Assembly: GCA_016617855.1 (NCBI GenBank)
Contig: JAECUM010004310.1
Coordinates: 93,501-157,500 of the forward strand
Length of the DNA: 64,000 bases
Origin: Megalonaias nervosa
Taxonomy: Eukaryota; Mollusca; Bivalvia; Unionida; Unionidae
Direction: 5' to 3'
This document shows, piece after piece, positions 23,800 to 33,826 of the stretch. Position 1 is the stretch's first letter, and each line of letters begins with the position of its first letter. The position numbers were made by a program, and so were the translations under genes. The notes below the pieces were generated by a model that ran no database searches, had not been told where the DNA came from, and saw only the letters and a list, made by a program, of their open reading frames with translations.

Positions 23800-25105
23800 C
23801 TAATAGTCTAGAATGACTTCTCTCAAACTGTTGACTTCTAGAGTGTTGTCGAATTCGGCAAACAAGATCACGTTAGCCGCCTCGGTTAGAGCTTCTGCAA
23901 ACTGAAGTTACACACGCAGTTGGCCAGATTTTATAGGGTGGAAATGTCCCTCGTCGCTGACTTGGTCTGGAGTGAAATCGAAAGTTTACAAAGCGTAACC
24001 TCCTGAATAATCGTCGTACTAAATGCCGTATATGCTGTTGGTCCCTAACTGTCCAGTGGCTTCGTAAAATGAGAAGTACGATCTCAAGTAATTCTTCTCC
24101 GTAAACGTAGGTTCGAAGAAATCTGGCACACAAGGTTTTGCCATCGCGTCTGACTTCGATCTTGGACACTCTCTAGTGCTTAAACTGGAAAGGATTGGCA
24201 GTGACGGCTGCGTTAAGGGCTTCGTTACTGACGATACCAATTGATTAAACGTTTGGGTAACTGTCCTTGGAACAGATGATCTTCGATCTTGGATCGGAGT
24301 CCGGCGGCAATGGTGAAGGTTTTCACATCCACGCGTCGTATCAGATACTTGGCGGTCGTTCTGCTCAAAGTGTGGTTAATGTCATTTCCCACTTTAGGTA
24401 ACACTTCCACGCGTTGCACGTAAAGTCTGGCTTCTTTGATGATAGTTTTGTACTCGTTGGCATGGGCCATTAAATGGAGAACGGTACTACTGCGATTCAG
24501 TCTAAGGCGGATATCCACTCCATTCAGCAAATACTTTACTTGCAACCACATGTCCAAATGCAAACGATCCATCTGTTCTAAACTACGTCCTTGCAGGAGT
24601 TTCTTTCAACATTGTGAGGATCGTCATCTGTTGTCAGGACTGTGTCGTTAACCTTGTCCAACCCCGCTGTATCAGGTTTCCATACGACGCAAGCATCAAG
24701 ATGAGTGTTCTTGGCATCTTTTCCGTACGTCAAGAGCTTTTCGAGGAATGCTTGGTAAAGGTAAGTATCCATTCTGCTGCTGACCAGATTGTTATTCAAG
24801 CACAAATCCACTTCGCTGAACAAGAAATGAATGAAATTATTGACGGGAGCAACACTGGCATCGGCTCCCGAAGCGGTGTGGTCCGCTTTGATCACTTTGA
24901 CTTTTAGGTACAAGTAACTGTTATTCAGATCGATGTAATCTTCAGGCTGTCCTTTGATTTCAAATTCGATAGGAGCTGAAACCGTCAAAGAGGAGACGGG
25001 ATGAAATTCTACCTATTGGTATTCTTGCATCGTCATCATAGTGGGTGACATGGCAAACACATCCAGTTCCGACTTGGAACATTCGCAAGACTCTTGCTGC
25101 ATCAT
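23800..25105 (-). pseudogene. hexon-type major capsid protein (double jelly-roll), ME1
   Basis: Homologue of the F54H12.2-like Polinton major capsid protein, which forms the virion shell. The first start is at 25,105 and a TAG interrupts the N-terminus (near 25,018). Recognisable stretches are YIDLNNSYLYLKVKVI, NNFIHFLFSEVDLCLNN, LDMWLQVKYLLNGVDIRLRL, AGLRSKIEDHLFQGQLPKRL and TEKNYLRSYFSFYEATGQLG, ending VILFAEFDN...LDY. About 435 codons, the expected length, but at least two frame changes (near 24,575 and 24,235). Confidence 0.85.
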
Positions 25106-25121
25106 TTTTCTCTGTAACTTT

Positions 25122-25560
25122 TTAATCAAAAACGTCTAAGTCTCGGACGGTTCTTCTTTTCCTGGTCTTTCTAGCTCTGGGGGGTGTGAAATCCTCTGGA
25201 GTGGTGTCTTCGTCGTCTCTTTCTACCTTGTCCTTGCTGTGGTGTCAGGGAAGCAGGAATGCCTGACTGGGCAGCGTCCAGGGTATTTATAGAAGTTTCT
25301 TGTCGGCCCAAAATGTCTTTTCCAGTTTGAAGCAAGATAGTTTTGCCTGCTCTCAAGAAGGCTTCTTTGGGGTTTTGTTTGTCGATGACGATGTTTTGGA
25401 GAAATTCTTTTCCGTGCGTCAAAGCGGCATCTTTCAAGGCGTGCAATCCTCGTGTCACCATCGGTTTCAAAACGGGAGCCACCAAACGAAACGCCGATTT
25501 CAGCATATCTCCAAAACAATGTCCTCGCCGTCGAGCGACTCCTGTGTACACAGGAAATAT
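25122..25560 (-). pseudogene. pVI-like minor virion protein (ME1)
   Basis: The ME2 copy starts MYPVYQGVARQQGHG; here the ATG has become ATA (25,558-25,560). The N-terminal GHCFGDMLKSAFRLVAPVLK is amphipathic and Gly/Leu-rich. The C-terminus is basic (RKRRRR) and leaves the ancestral frame. Position between penton and MCP and the amphipathic start recall the membrane-active pVI-type proteins of adenovirus-like particles. That role is an inference. Confidence 0.55.
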
Positions 25561-25563
25561 GAC

Positions 25564-26442
25564 TTACAAGTTGCTAGAGAATCGTTTTCGAAAATGGAGA
25601 TTCACTGTGACTTTCCCTTTGGAGAATGGAATATTTTGTCCAAGATCTCTTTTTATACCAATGTTGACACATCGAAATACGACTTACTGACGGGTAAATA
25701 GTGAGGATGTACAAGTTCGCGGTGAACGTGATAGGTGTTTCCACCTTCCTCGTCAGTGGTAGTGGCAAAATCCGCTTTGAAAGGAGTTACTTGCACTAAC
25801 GGTGCCGATGTGTGTCCCATCACATTGAACTCCACCACATCGTAGTACACAAAGATCAAATTTAATCCTTGGTTCATTTCTACTGGGTAACAAAAACGTT
25901 TTCGCAAAATTTAAGTTGTTGGTGACGCGTGGCATGAGTGAACCCTTCACCATGTTGAGGTCTCCGCTCAAAATGTCAAACAATTTAGGACAAAATGTAA
26001 TAGACAACGTTTTGGCATCCGAAAATTTAATCGGTAGGCGACGAGCCACTTTATGGTACAAGATGGAGACACTTTGTTTCGTTTTCTCCTAGGCTTTACC
26101 AAACAGCGTGTTGAATTTGGAAGCAATCATATCCACCAGATGTTGACCGTTAAAATAATAGCCTGCGTAATTTTTCAACATATAGATGTACCATGCAGTG
26201 TCGGGAGACACTGGTCGTTTCATAGAGGCATCTACAGTTTCGTTTTCATTCAAGCATTGTTGCACTTGTTCGTTCAGAACTTCGATATCAAAAGTGTTTT
26301 CATTTTCTGTGATGTTTTTGATTTGTGTAAGGTGACTCATTTCCACCAAAGCCACTTCCCAATGGGCTTCGTGATCCAGTTGGATGGCCTGAGGTAATCT
26401 GGTCATGAAACAGCACAAAGTATTCTGAAGAAACACATCCAT
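25564..26442 (-). pseudogene. penton / minor capsid protein (single jelly-roll), ME1
   Basis: Segments match Polinton minor capsid proteins: WEVALVEMSH near the N-terminus, LSITFCPKLFDIL, EMNQGLNLIFVYYDVVEFNV, PHYLPVSKSYFD and LHFRKR at the end. The family's usual N-terminal FYLTLPS motif is present upstream of the first ATG, overlapping the end of the membrane-protein gene, so the native start is unclear. Frame changes near 26,065 and 25,895 break it. Stop at 25,564, three bases before the pVI-like gene. Confidence 0.8.
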
Positions 26443-26462
26443 ACAACTGTCACTGGGTAAGG

Positions 26463-26881
26463 TTAAGTAAAATTGGTTATTGATAATTCCAGACTTTTGC
26501 TATCCGAGGGGTCACTCGAGGTCAGAGGAGTGTCCAAAAGATGGCTATTATTATTTTGTCTCTTGGGAGGGTGATTGGTGTTGGTCGCAAGACCCCAGTT
26601 GTTACCGTTGGAGTATTTCAGGGAAGGATTAGGGAGAAGATAACCAATGCAACTGCTCAGTAAAATGGTCCACAAATGTTTGTATCCTTGTTGCAAACTC
26701 AAATTGGCAATGGCAGCACTGATGACACAATACACCACAAAGATTTGGCAGAAAAAAACGATTTGCGTTTTAGGCACACTTTCTCCATACCACACACACA
26801 AGGGTTGCTTTTGTAGATCTTGCAGAAAAGAAGTCGGAGAAGGAGTGGTCACTGTCGTGGTTGAGTCTGTGTTGAAGGGCG
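26463..26881 (-). pseudogene. conserved two-helix membrane protein (ME1)
   Basis: ESVPKTQIVFFCQIFVVYC begins a hydrophobic helix, followed by a second one ending LLSSCIGYLLPNPSLK. This order is a signature of an uncharacterised Polinton membrane protein; an internal virion membrane or host-membrane role is possible but unproven. ME2 starts MPFNTEAT; in ME1 that ATG is ACG, leaving the first Met at 26,852. The tail overlaps the penton N-terminus. Confidence 0.7.
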
Positions 26882-26887
26882 TGACCG

Positions 26888-27969
26888 TTACTTCTTTTTA
26901 TAGTCGATGACTTGCGAAGCGTCGATCCAAGAATCAAAACTGGGTGGATATCCATTCCAACGTACTTTGACTTCTTTGACACGTCGTTTTCTCTCTTTAC
27001 GGGTTCTTTGATCGAGAATGCTTTCTATCTCGTACACTTCGTCTTCTTTTTTGGTCACAAGTTGTAACTCGGGCAAGTAAAAAGTTCCTTTTAACACTTC
27101 CCTGTTCATGTCTTTCAATTTATAGACGGCAGGATGACGGCCCCGCACTCGTCCAGTGACACGAAACAGTTCGGTGGTCCAGTCGGGTAAGTAACCTTTG
27201 TCGAAAGTGCGTTTAGTTTTGCCAATGCGCACCCAGTATCCTGTCGTCAACACTCCACCATTCTTTGGAACAGCCTCAGTCGGGGACGTACCAAACAGGA
27301 GTCACTACTTCTGGGGTACATCCGATGCTCCGATGGTAATATTGGTTGTACGCTTGAACCAGGTGAGGTAAAATGTAGATTTACTTGAGAGCGTGTTGAT
27401 GCGTAAAATATTTCCACATGCATTCTTTCAAGGTGCGTTGAAAACGTTCCACAATGCTGGCCTTGGTTTCCGGATTCTCGGTGGTGAAAAAATGAATGTC
27501 TCGATTATTTAATTCTTTTTGGAAAGCTTGATTCCGACATTCGGGTGCCTTTGTTGGTTTGCCATCGAAGAGAGTGGCGACCACTTTGTTTCAACACCAG
27601 TCTGAGGGCTCGCACTAACTCAGTGCTCAATTTGGAAGTCAATGGCACGGCCTAAGCAAATTTGGAAAAGACGTCGATGACACAAAACAAACATTTGTAG
27701 CCACGATTGTAGGTGGCCAAATGAGAGACATCGGTTAAATCGGCTTGCTAATGATGATCGATGCCATCCACTCAGGCGCGATTTCTGGAAAATATTCGTC
27801 GAATGGGTTTTTGAAAGGTGAACGTAGCTTGTTCTTGTAAACATCGTTGCACTTGAAGTAAACGGACACTTTTCAGTCGGGTTTTGGCAGCACGATACAA
27901 TTTCTGAACTCCTCCGTATCCTTCAGAATGGGCTGGATCGTAGTAAATGCTGGCTAGCAAATTCTCCAT
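26888..27969 (-). pseudogene. Polinton retroviral-type integrase with chromodomain (ME1), inactivated
   Basis: Starts MENLLASIYYDP at 27,969. The first catalytic Asp is in QADLTDVSHL, preceded by a TAG where ME2 has Trp. The second catalytic Asp codon is AAC (Asn) at 27,553-27,555, whereas ME2 keeps GAC. The Glu is in KASIVERFQRT. A C-terminal chromodomain (VYEIESILDQR...VKVRWNGYPPSFDSWI) ends the protein. Several frame breaks. It would integrate the element's DNA with 6-bp target duplications; as written it cannot. Confidence 0.85.
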
Positions 27970-27972
27970 CAG

Positions 27973-27974
<2 letters not shown>

Positions 27975-28047
<73 letters not shown>

Positions 28048-28063
28048 TCCCTCTCTCCCTCTC

Positions 28064-28145
<82 letters not shown>
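27975..28145. repeat. long (CT)n microsatellite
   Basis: About 170 bp of CT dinucleotides with one TCCC-type interruption near 28,043-28,066 lie between the integrase start and the stop of the next gene. ME2 has only a short spacer here (54,295-54,307), so the expansion is specific to ME1. It produces long artificial Ser/Leu or Arg/Glu open frames. Confidence 0.95.
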
Positions 28146-28147
<2 letters not shown>

Positions 28148-28792
28148 AATAAGTCACCCACTCATCACTGATGCTACTCTGACTGGGTCGAGGAAGTGGT
28201 TTAAAAACGGCTTTACGTGTCCGACGAGGCACAAGAGCAGAAGTCAAGGTAGTGGTGGTGGTGGTGGGATAGCATTTGTCTTGCTTTATTTTTTCACTTT
28301 TGGTCTCCCTTCTTTCTTTTTCACTTCTGTCGAAGGAGGAGTGGACATCATCTTCTTATCCCAAGCTTTAAGTTCCGTGTGGGGTAGAGGTCAACAAGGA
28401 CGATGCAATCTTATTAGGGATTGGAGCCACTGACGGTGTTTGAAAGACTTTTCGTGCCTTTTCTTTCTCAGACATCCGTGGGGCTGCGTCTGTCTTGGTG
28501 ACTTGGGGGGGGGTGATGGACTTTTCATCAGGGTCCTAGAATCTTTCAGAGTCGGTCGAGCTGTTTCGTCTAAAGCTTTCTGGTTAAAGAGTTGAAGTCG
28601 TTGAAACACTTGACCGTACCGTTGCGATTTTTCCGTTTCTGACAAATCGCTGCGATCCATCAACGATTGCAACTCGTGTTGTAACTGGAACATCTCGGTC
28701 ATATGAGGATTGGGAGGTAAATGCGTGGTCCGTTGTTCTTGCCAACGATGGAATTCCATCCATCTGACTAAAGTCAGTTTTCGTCCTTCCAT
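28146..28792 (-). pseudogene. uncharacterised Polinton protein X1 (ME1)
   Basis: Starts MEGRKLTLVRWMEF, then a helical MFQLQHELQSLMD...SETEKSQRYGQVFQRLQLFN. After a frame change comes a Pro/Ser-rich, basic tail ending SSISDEWVTY at 28,146. Conserved in ME2, where only the C-terminal half remains, fused to the ATPase N-terminus. It looks like a structural or DNA-associated protein, but I do not recognise a named family. Confidence 0.5.
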
Positions 28793-28859
28793 CAGATTCC
28801 AAAGGTCACGTCTGAGATCTTTTGACCCCAGAGGCCCATTTTCTCTTCTTGATCTGTTT

Positions 28860-29430
28860 TTATCTTTGAGCTATCCCTTGTAAAGCAGCTCCCGTCACGA
28901 GTCCTGTAATTATTGTTCCAAATACTCCTTTCAGCAAGGGTGCAAACAGCAGATACAAAATTCCTCCGCGTTGCACCAACATTTTTTTCTTTTCACGCAT
29001 GGGTATTTTCTTTTGGAGCATTTCGCGAAGAACTTGTCGACGCTTGGCTAATCATTCTTTCTGATGTTGAGATAAATGTATCGTTTCTTCCTTTCAAGAC
29101 ATTCAGGAAACATTCGCACACGCTTTCGACGACTTATCTCGAGGCGGTTTGAATGAGTTGTTTTCGCACGGGTGGAGGGGCTTTGGACAGAACGGACAAC
29201 ACATCCCAATGTTTGGCTAAACGAGGAGGTAGTCCTTTCCTTTTCTTTCCTTTGGCGGTAGAAGAAGGATTGCTTCTGGGGGTGACATCTTCGTTTGTTC
29301 CGGGGCACACACAAAATACACTGATATCAATGACTTGGCACGCGTACTTTAATCTTATTTTTTTAAAGTAGTATTTTTGGAGTAGTTTGTAGGGTGTGTG
29401 ACCAGTCTTTTTGACGAACTCTTTCACCAT
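28860..29430 (-). pseudogene. uncharacterised Polinton protein X2 (GG-box type), ME1
   Basis: Reads LAKHWDVLSVLSKAPPPVRKQLIQTAS, then CECFLNVLKG, a basic helical segment, and VQRGGILYLLFAPLLKGVFG before the stop at 28,860. I recognise this pattern from hypothetical proteins common in animal Polintons. It ends in a Gly-rich hydrophobic helix. A paralogue lies at 29,815-30,619. One or two frame changes, near 29,135 and 29,075. Confidence 0.55.
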
Positions 29431-29467
29431 TGCATCATCGCCATAAAGAGAATATCCCCCCTTTTGG

Positions 29468-29763
29468 TTACTCCTCTTTTTCGTCGGACGATGGGGTCTT
29501 CTCTGGGGTAGACGTCGATGCTAGGCTAAGCGGTTTTTCGGATGTGGGGTCAAACAAAGAGACTGTCCATTTCTTTTTCCTTTTCCATTTTGGACAGGAG
29601 AACGACGATGGTGGTGGTGTGCACATCTGGCGGGTGACATCTTTTTGCATTCAGGAGCACAAAAACACTGATACCCATCGTTTACCCCAGGTCTTTGTTT
29701 ATGTAGTGGCTTAATGTGTCGCCACTGATTGTCGGTCCGTCGTATTATTTTCATGGCAGGCAT
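29468..29763 (-). pseudogene. small Cys/His-containing protein X3 (ME1)
   Basis: The start at 29,763 gives MPAMKIIRRTDNQWRHIKPL, then CFCAPECKK and a His run; the second half is in another frame ending at 29,468. May be the N-terminal module belonging to X2. No family recognised. The corresponding region is deleted in ME2. Confidence 0.35.
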
Positions 29764-29814
29764 CTCTCGATGTTGGGTTCGGAAGGGACTAAATCGGTAC
29801 AGTTCTTGCTTGGA

Positions 29815-30619
29815 TTAATCCAGTAAACTCTGTGACATACCCGATCTCTCTTGGACTTTGATTTTGGGGGCAGGTACTTTGTTATCAGCTGCCACAACAG
29901 CTAAAGAGGTGGATGGTGTCACCGCTGAAGGAGAAGGTCGTGGAGACAGTGGTTTTCATTTTTTCGTCAAATTAGGAAAGACGTGTGTCAAATCGGGTTT
30001 GGCTGGCATTACAAGCAACGGAGAAGTGGAAGAACCTGAGGCTACTGGAGACGTCGTCATTGTCGCTGAAGGTCGTGCTTTGGGGATGTAAGGTTGCGTC
30101 CTGGCGGACGTGCCTCTCTTGTGGGTTGAATCTGATTTCGGGTATTTTTTCTTAGGGATTTTCTTTTACTGGGGACTTTTATTTTTCTGGGGCTGTGACC
30201 TAGTCTTGACACCTCTGCTCGTATTTTTTTTCTGTGTACGTTTGGGTCGGGGAGTAGCTTTTTTCTTTTCAATGACTTTTGGGACATTGGGATCCCATTT
30301 TAAGAGGGAGCGAATGGTAACACCTCCTAGAGAACAGCTACCTCCAGGTTTCAAAATGATTTGCTTTTTGGTTTGAGTGTTGATGAGGGGATCTGCTAGT
30401 TGCGTCAAGGCTACTTTGTTTCTCTCAAAAAAGCTTTTGGTTTGATGTGGAATGTGAATGATACCTTGAAGTAATTGACGTGCTGTCACCGTAAACCATT
30501 GTAAGACTTCTCTGAGACTGGCATCTAAGACACGAGCACTTATTTGTGGATTTTTTCGCGACTGATGCCGTACAAGCACGAATCAATTTAATGGGAAGAT
30601 GAGACTGAAGCCACGTCAT
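29815..30619 (-). pseudogene. uncharacterised Polinton protein X4, paralogue of X2 (ME1)
   Basis: Its start ATG at 30,619 overlaps the TGA of the ATPase (ATGA). It contains LREVLQWFTVTARQLLQG, FFERNKVALTQLADPLI, and LKPGGSCSLGGVTIRSLL, matching the order of X2 (helix, KG box, basic linker, GG hydrophobic end). A Pro/Ser/Lys-rich tail follows in shifted frames to a stop at 29,815. Function unknown. Absent from ME2 through deletion. Confidence 0.5.
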
Positions 30620-31355
30620 GTTGACGATATGTGAGACAGACAGAAAGTGTTCGAGGATTTTATAGATTTTTTTAAGTCGACGGGGACGTGTACACGACAG
30701 GCCCTCCGTCTTGGCACTAGTGGTGAAACAGATGGTTACGAACTCGCAAATAAATTCATGGGTTTTAAAACCACGATTTAATAGGCGTGAGCGGTTTGAG
30801 TGACATCCTCGTACGCATGAGTCAGCCAGGGAGTTCCTAACTGTTTGGCTATTTATCTCTAGGATTTTTAAACAAGACCACGTAATGAGCATTGAGACTG
30901 ATGGTGCGAAAGACTTTACTTCGTTGAAACAAATTCTTGGTGATGCAAATGACACTGGCATTACGATGATGCCCTTTGCGCGTAAACCACAGTTTAATTT
31001 CTTCTTCATCTTCTTCTAACACGTCGTCGAAGATGACCAGATGGGTTTGACTGGGGTCAGATACGATCCCGTCGTCTTCTCCAGGAATGCCTTCCACAAA
31101 CACGATGGAATCTCCATCACTTTCTCGCAGGTGACTTACGCCGATTGTCACTCTTTGTAACACAACACGAAACGTTGAGGTGGACGATCGATCAAATGAT
31201 TTTTATGTTCGATCAGACGTTTGACAAATTCGGTTTTGCCTTAACCACTGAGTCCAGCAATTAACATGTTAAAGTGATGGCGAAGATACAAGGCCTCGAT
31301 CTAACTTTTCGTCGATGACTTTGAAAGTTGAGGAAGAGGGAGAAGAGGTAGCCAT
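30616..31355 (-). pseudogene. FtsK/HerA-type genome-packaging ATPase (ME1), P-loop stop
   Basis: Starts MATSSPSSSTFKVIDE at 31,355. The Walker A (NMLIAGLSG-GKTEF) is interrupted by TAA at 31,241-31,243. Walker B is HLVIFDDVLEE. FRTISLNAHYVVLFKNPRD is the conserved segment following it in Polinton and adenovirus-like packaging ATPases. About 246 codons, the normal size. Later frame changes near 30,850 and further stops confirm decay. Its role would be DNA packaging into capsids. Confidence 0.85.
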
Positions 31356-31400
31356 GGTGCATGAGATGTCACTTTTGAAACGACGACAGACAAGACGAGT

Positions 31401-31407
31401 TTTTATA
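31401..31407 (-). promoter_or_regulatory. TATA box of the ATPase gene (ME1)
   Basis: Minus-strand TATAAAA, 46 bp upstream of the ATG at 31,355. The same motif stands at the same place in ME2 (54,980-54,986). It is one of a series of gene-specific TATA boxes in these elements. Confidence 0.6.
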
Positions 31408-31445
31408 CTTTTTCAGGACCCGTTATTTCAAAAAATTTTTAAAAT

Positions 31446-32243
31446 TCAACACGGAAGACAAATAAACATAAAAGCCAAATGGTTAAGTACATCGATAAAA
31501 TACGCATCAAAACAATCAAAGTGGAATATAAACAAGTCACTGTACAACGTTTTTTTGTGACGAAGGTGTGGTGTCCAATGGACACTGGGTAATGTTCTTA
31601 GAGTCTCTACACTTCGCACAGTTCGTGAGGGGTCCTCCCGGAATGGGCCTTTGGGGATGTCCATGTCAATGACAGTCCTGCCCTGAATGGAGTGGTTTTC
31701 TTTGGTGTCGGGTTCTTCTGACACTGTGGTTAACACAGGTTTTAAAGTTACTTTTTTCACTGAACGTTTGAATTTATGATCACAAATCTTTGGCATAGTT
31801 AGCCAGTTCTTTTGTCCAAGCCTCGAAGCCCAAACTTTTCCAGTCACGTGCATCTTGCCAGTGAGGGTTTAAGTCACAAGCTATAAACACATCTTCGTAA
31901 ACATCCTCAGAGACCAAAAGTTGACGAATCTGTTTTTCCCGTAGAAGTAGAGAAGTATCGAGATGAAAAAGCAAGGCTTTTAACAGAATGAGTCTCTCGT
32001 GTACATTTAACGGTACCACCCTCATGTTTTTGGTGGTAGGGACTGTTCGTAAAGAGCCCACAAGGACTCGGCTAGTAAACGAAATCTCAGAAAGGAAGTC
32101 ACTAAGATACACGCCACACGACGACCCTAATTCAATGGACACAGTTCTCGTAATAAGTATTGGTAATCCTCAACAGTCTGAATACTGTCATTGACTCCCT
32201 TCCACGGAATCTGTTGTATCACGAATGATAAAGGTCGTGGCAT
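31446..32243 (-). pseudogene. uncharacterised protein X5 (ME1)
   Basis: The first ATG at 32,243 gives MPRPLSFVIQQIPWKG, then DSIQTVEDYQYLLREL. Middle and end in other frames are NVHERLILLKALLFHLDTSLLL and KICDHKFKRSVKKVTLKPVL. Conserved in ME2 (55,100-55,798). A TATA box at 32,254-32,260 is only about 10 bp from the ATG, so a downstream start is possible. The true stop is uncertain. No family recognised. Confidence 0.4.
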
Positions 32244-32255
32244 GATAACAAGTTT

Positions 32256-32546
32256 TTATACCCTTCTTTGTTGAAGGTAATCAATGTACTTTTTGAACAG
32301 AAGCGGTTTTATTTCAGTATCGTACCAAAATTGTTTAGTCACTAAGCCACACACCACACGCCGCACAGTAGTTTCCTCTTGAACAAATATTTGTTCGTGT
32401 AAAAGAGCTTGGTAATCCTCTAACTCTACCGTTGGAATTCGGTGTACTATTGTCACTTTGTAAGTAGAATGAGTGGCATCCAAAACTTTATGAATTTCAC
32501 GTGATTCATCAATGTCTGACCAATGGAATGCTTTGAAATGAATCAT
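32256..32546 (-). CDS. uncharacterised protein X6 (ME1)
   Basis: An uninterrupted frame of 96 codons, MIHFKAFHWSDIDES, just downstream of the F-box-like gene and overlapping the X5 TATA box. No domain seen. The ME2 counterpart at 55,804-56,010 has the same position and a similarly aromatic-rich product, but little clear similarity. Accessory role unknown. Confidence 0.4.
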   Translation of the reverse strand: MIHFKAFHWSDIDESREIHKVLDATHSTYKVTIVHRIPTVELEDYQALLHEQIFVQEETTVRRVVCGLVTKQFWYDTEIKPLLFKKYIDYLQQRRV

Positions 32547-32560
32547 TCCTCTTATTCCAT

Positions 32561-32701
32561 TCAGGTACCAATTGTTCCAACATCGTGACGTAAAGGATGC
32601 AATTGTTCTTTGCGTTTGGCTTGTATTTTGACAAACTCTTGGTAAATGAGTTCTCTCAACTCCACAGGCACACTACGAATGTTCTCTTGTAAAATATCCA
32701 T
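32561..32701 (-). CDS. small protein with F-box-like helix (ME1)
   Basis: MDILQENIRSVPVELRELIYQE...QL; the ME2 form at 55,983-56,207 has IQRLPNELQEMIFKEF. The LP-x-EL-x3-I-[FY] pattern is what begins an F-box, which binds Skp1 in ubiquitin ligases. Only about the first half of an F-box is visible, so the match is suggestive. It lies next to BIR genes, fitting an anti-host role by inference. In ME1 a TAG upstream truncates the N-terminus. Confidence 0.35.
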   Translation of the reverse strand: MDILQENIRSVPVELRELIYQEFVKIQAKRKEQLHPLRHDVGTIGT

Positions 32702-32735
32702 GAAGAGATTACTGAGATCGTCCCACTAAAGGTAG

Positions 32736-32990
32736 TTAGTGACAGTGCGGAGACAATCGAGCATTTTCTATGTAAGCTGAATCTTTCTGTTCCCACTGGT
32801 GAAATTACACACCGCAACTGAAGCGCTTGACTTTATCACCATCGCCCAAGTATATAATTCCGGCTCTGGCTAATTCTTCGGGGGTAGGTCCTCCTAGATT
32901 TTCAGGCCACTTTCCTTGGAAGATTTGGAAACGACTTTCAAAGTCGCAGTATTCAGACAAACGCACAGGGAACGAATATTCTTCTTTCAC
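32736..32990 (-). pseudogene. BIR-domain protein 1 (IAP-like), ME1, broken
   Basis: One BIR domain: RFQIFQGKWP, LARAGIIYLGDGDKVKRFSCG, then a TAA at 32,808 and a degraded tail SAYIENARLSPHC. The BIR zinc site CX2C...H...C has lost its first Cys (Arg in both ME1 and ME2) and here also the His (Asn). BIR proteins inhibit caspases or bind other partners; this copy is dead. Followed by the F-box-like gene. Confidence 0.8.
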
Positions 32991-33004
32991 AAGTATGGTG
33001 AAAC

Positions 33005-33175
33005 CCGCAGTAGTTTGCTAAGGCATGGATGACATCCGTTGGGTGGTAGCCGCATGGTTTTACGTTGAGGATAAAAACCAGTAAAGAGTCCAAGATAACG
33101 AGTGGCATGGCTTTCGCGTCCGTCAGGTTTCACACGCACCGCATCACTTTTCCATGGTGGATGTAGTAGTAGTAA

Positions 33176-33230
<55 letters not shown>

Positions 33231-33368
33231 CGTCATAACGAAGTTCCCATGATGTTGTGCTGAATCGCTGAGGTCACAGCGTAAGACATCCCTGCAATCG
33301 CAAGGCACAACTTCGCACTCCACTTGAGAATCACCGAACTTGAATTGTGCCTGTTTGAAAGGATTCAT
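33005..33368 (-). pseudogene. small Cys-rich protein with expanded Thr run (ME1)
   Basis: MNPFKQAQFKFGD, then EVVPCDCRDVLRCDLSDSAQ, then a poly-Thr run coded by the (TAG)n microsatellite, then a basic end. ME2 (56,550-56,831) has the same start and CDCRD-RC motif, without the Thr run and with extra Cys (GCRCKC). Cys pairs could bind zinc. A TATAAAA at 33,425-33,431 lies about 57 bp upstream of the ATG. Function unknown. Confidence 0.5.
33165..33229. repeat. (TAG)n microsatellite inside coding sequence
   Basis: About 21 trinucleotides, read as Thr codons on the minus strand. Not present at the same place in ME2. Confidence 0.95.
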
Positions 33369-33400
33369 CTTTCTCGCTTAGCAATTGCAATTACATTGAA

Positions 33401-33826
33401 CTATCGGTTTTGGACGTTTTCCCTTTTTATACTAGCCGTAATGAAGTCTCGAGCTTGTAAATCTTTCCTTTTTATGCCTAGTTTTGGAAGTCTTCCTTTT
33501 TTCTTCCTGGATAAGAGTACTATCTTCTCTAAGGTACCGTCACAAATGTACCGTAGTGTGATGGGTGGAAAGGCCATAGAAAGGTAAGGACAGTCCGGAA
33601 ACCATCGAGTATGTTCCAGAATAGCTGAATCTTTATAGATACATTGATACACACGCAACGTCAGACTACAACTGAAACACTGTACTTCGTATCCCAATTC
33701 ACTCTCAGGTCCCAAGTAGACAAATCCAGTTCTAGCTAAAACGTTCGAGGTATGTACTCCTTCCCTATCCGTGGGCCATTTTTTAAACGTTTCCAATCGA
33801 CTGGCACAATCACAATAGTCAGGCAA
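33401..33826 (-). CDS. BIR-domain protein 2 (IAP-like), ME1, intact frame
   Basis: 141 codons from 33,826: SRLETFKKWPTD, VLARTGFVYLGPESELGYEVQCFSC, then 18 residues to LEHTRWFPDCPYL. All four zinc ligands (C, C, H, C) are present in normal BIR spacing. The tail is basic and no RING domain is seen. A TATAAAA at 33,939-33,945 is upstream. IAP-type proteins can block host cell death. The gene is missing from ME2. It has the best-preserved frame of the recognisable genes in ME1. Confidence 0.85.
   Translation of the reverse strand: MPDYCDCASRLETFKKWPTDREGVHTSNVLARTGFVYLGPESELGYEVQCFSCSLTLRVYQCIYKDSAILEHTRWFPDCPYLSMAFPPITLRYICDGTLEKIVLLSRKKKGRLPKLGIKRKDLQARDFITASIKRENVQNR

Noticed and set aside
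27772..28171. Arg/Glu-repeat and Ser/Leu-repeat proteins on either strand
   Set aside because: They are produced by the (CT)n microsatellite and are absent from the related element.
33144..33240. Mucin-like poly-Thr protein
   Set aside because: The Thr run comes from a (TAG)n expansion inside the small Cys-rich gene; the ME2 copy lacks it.
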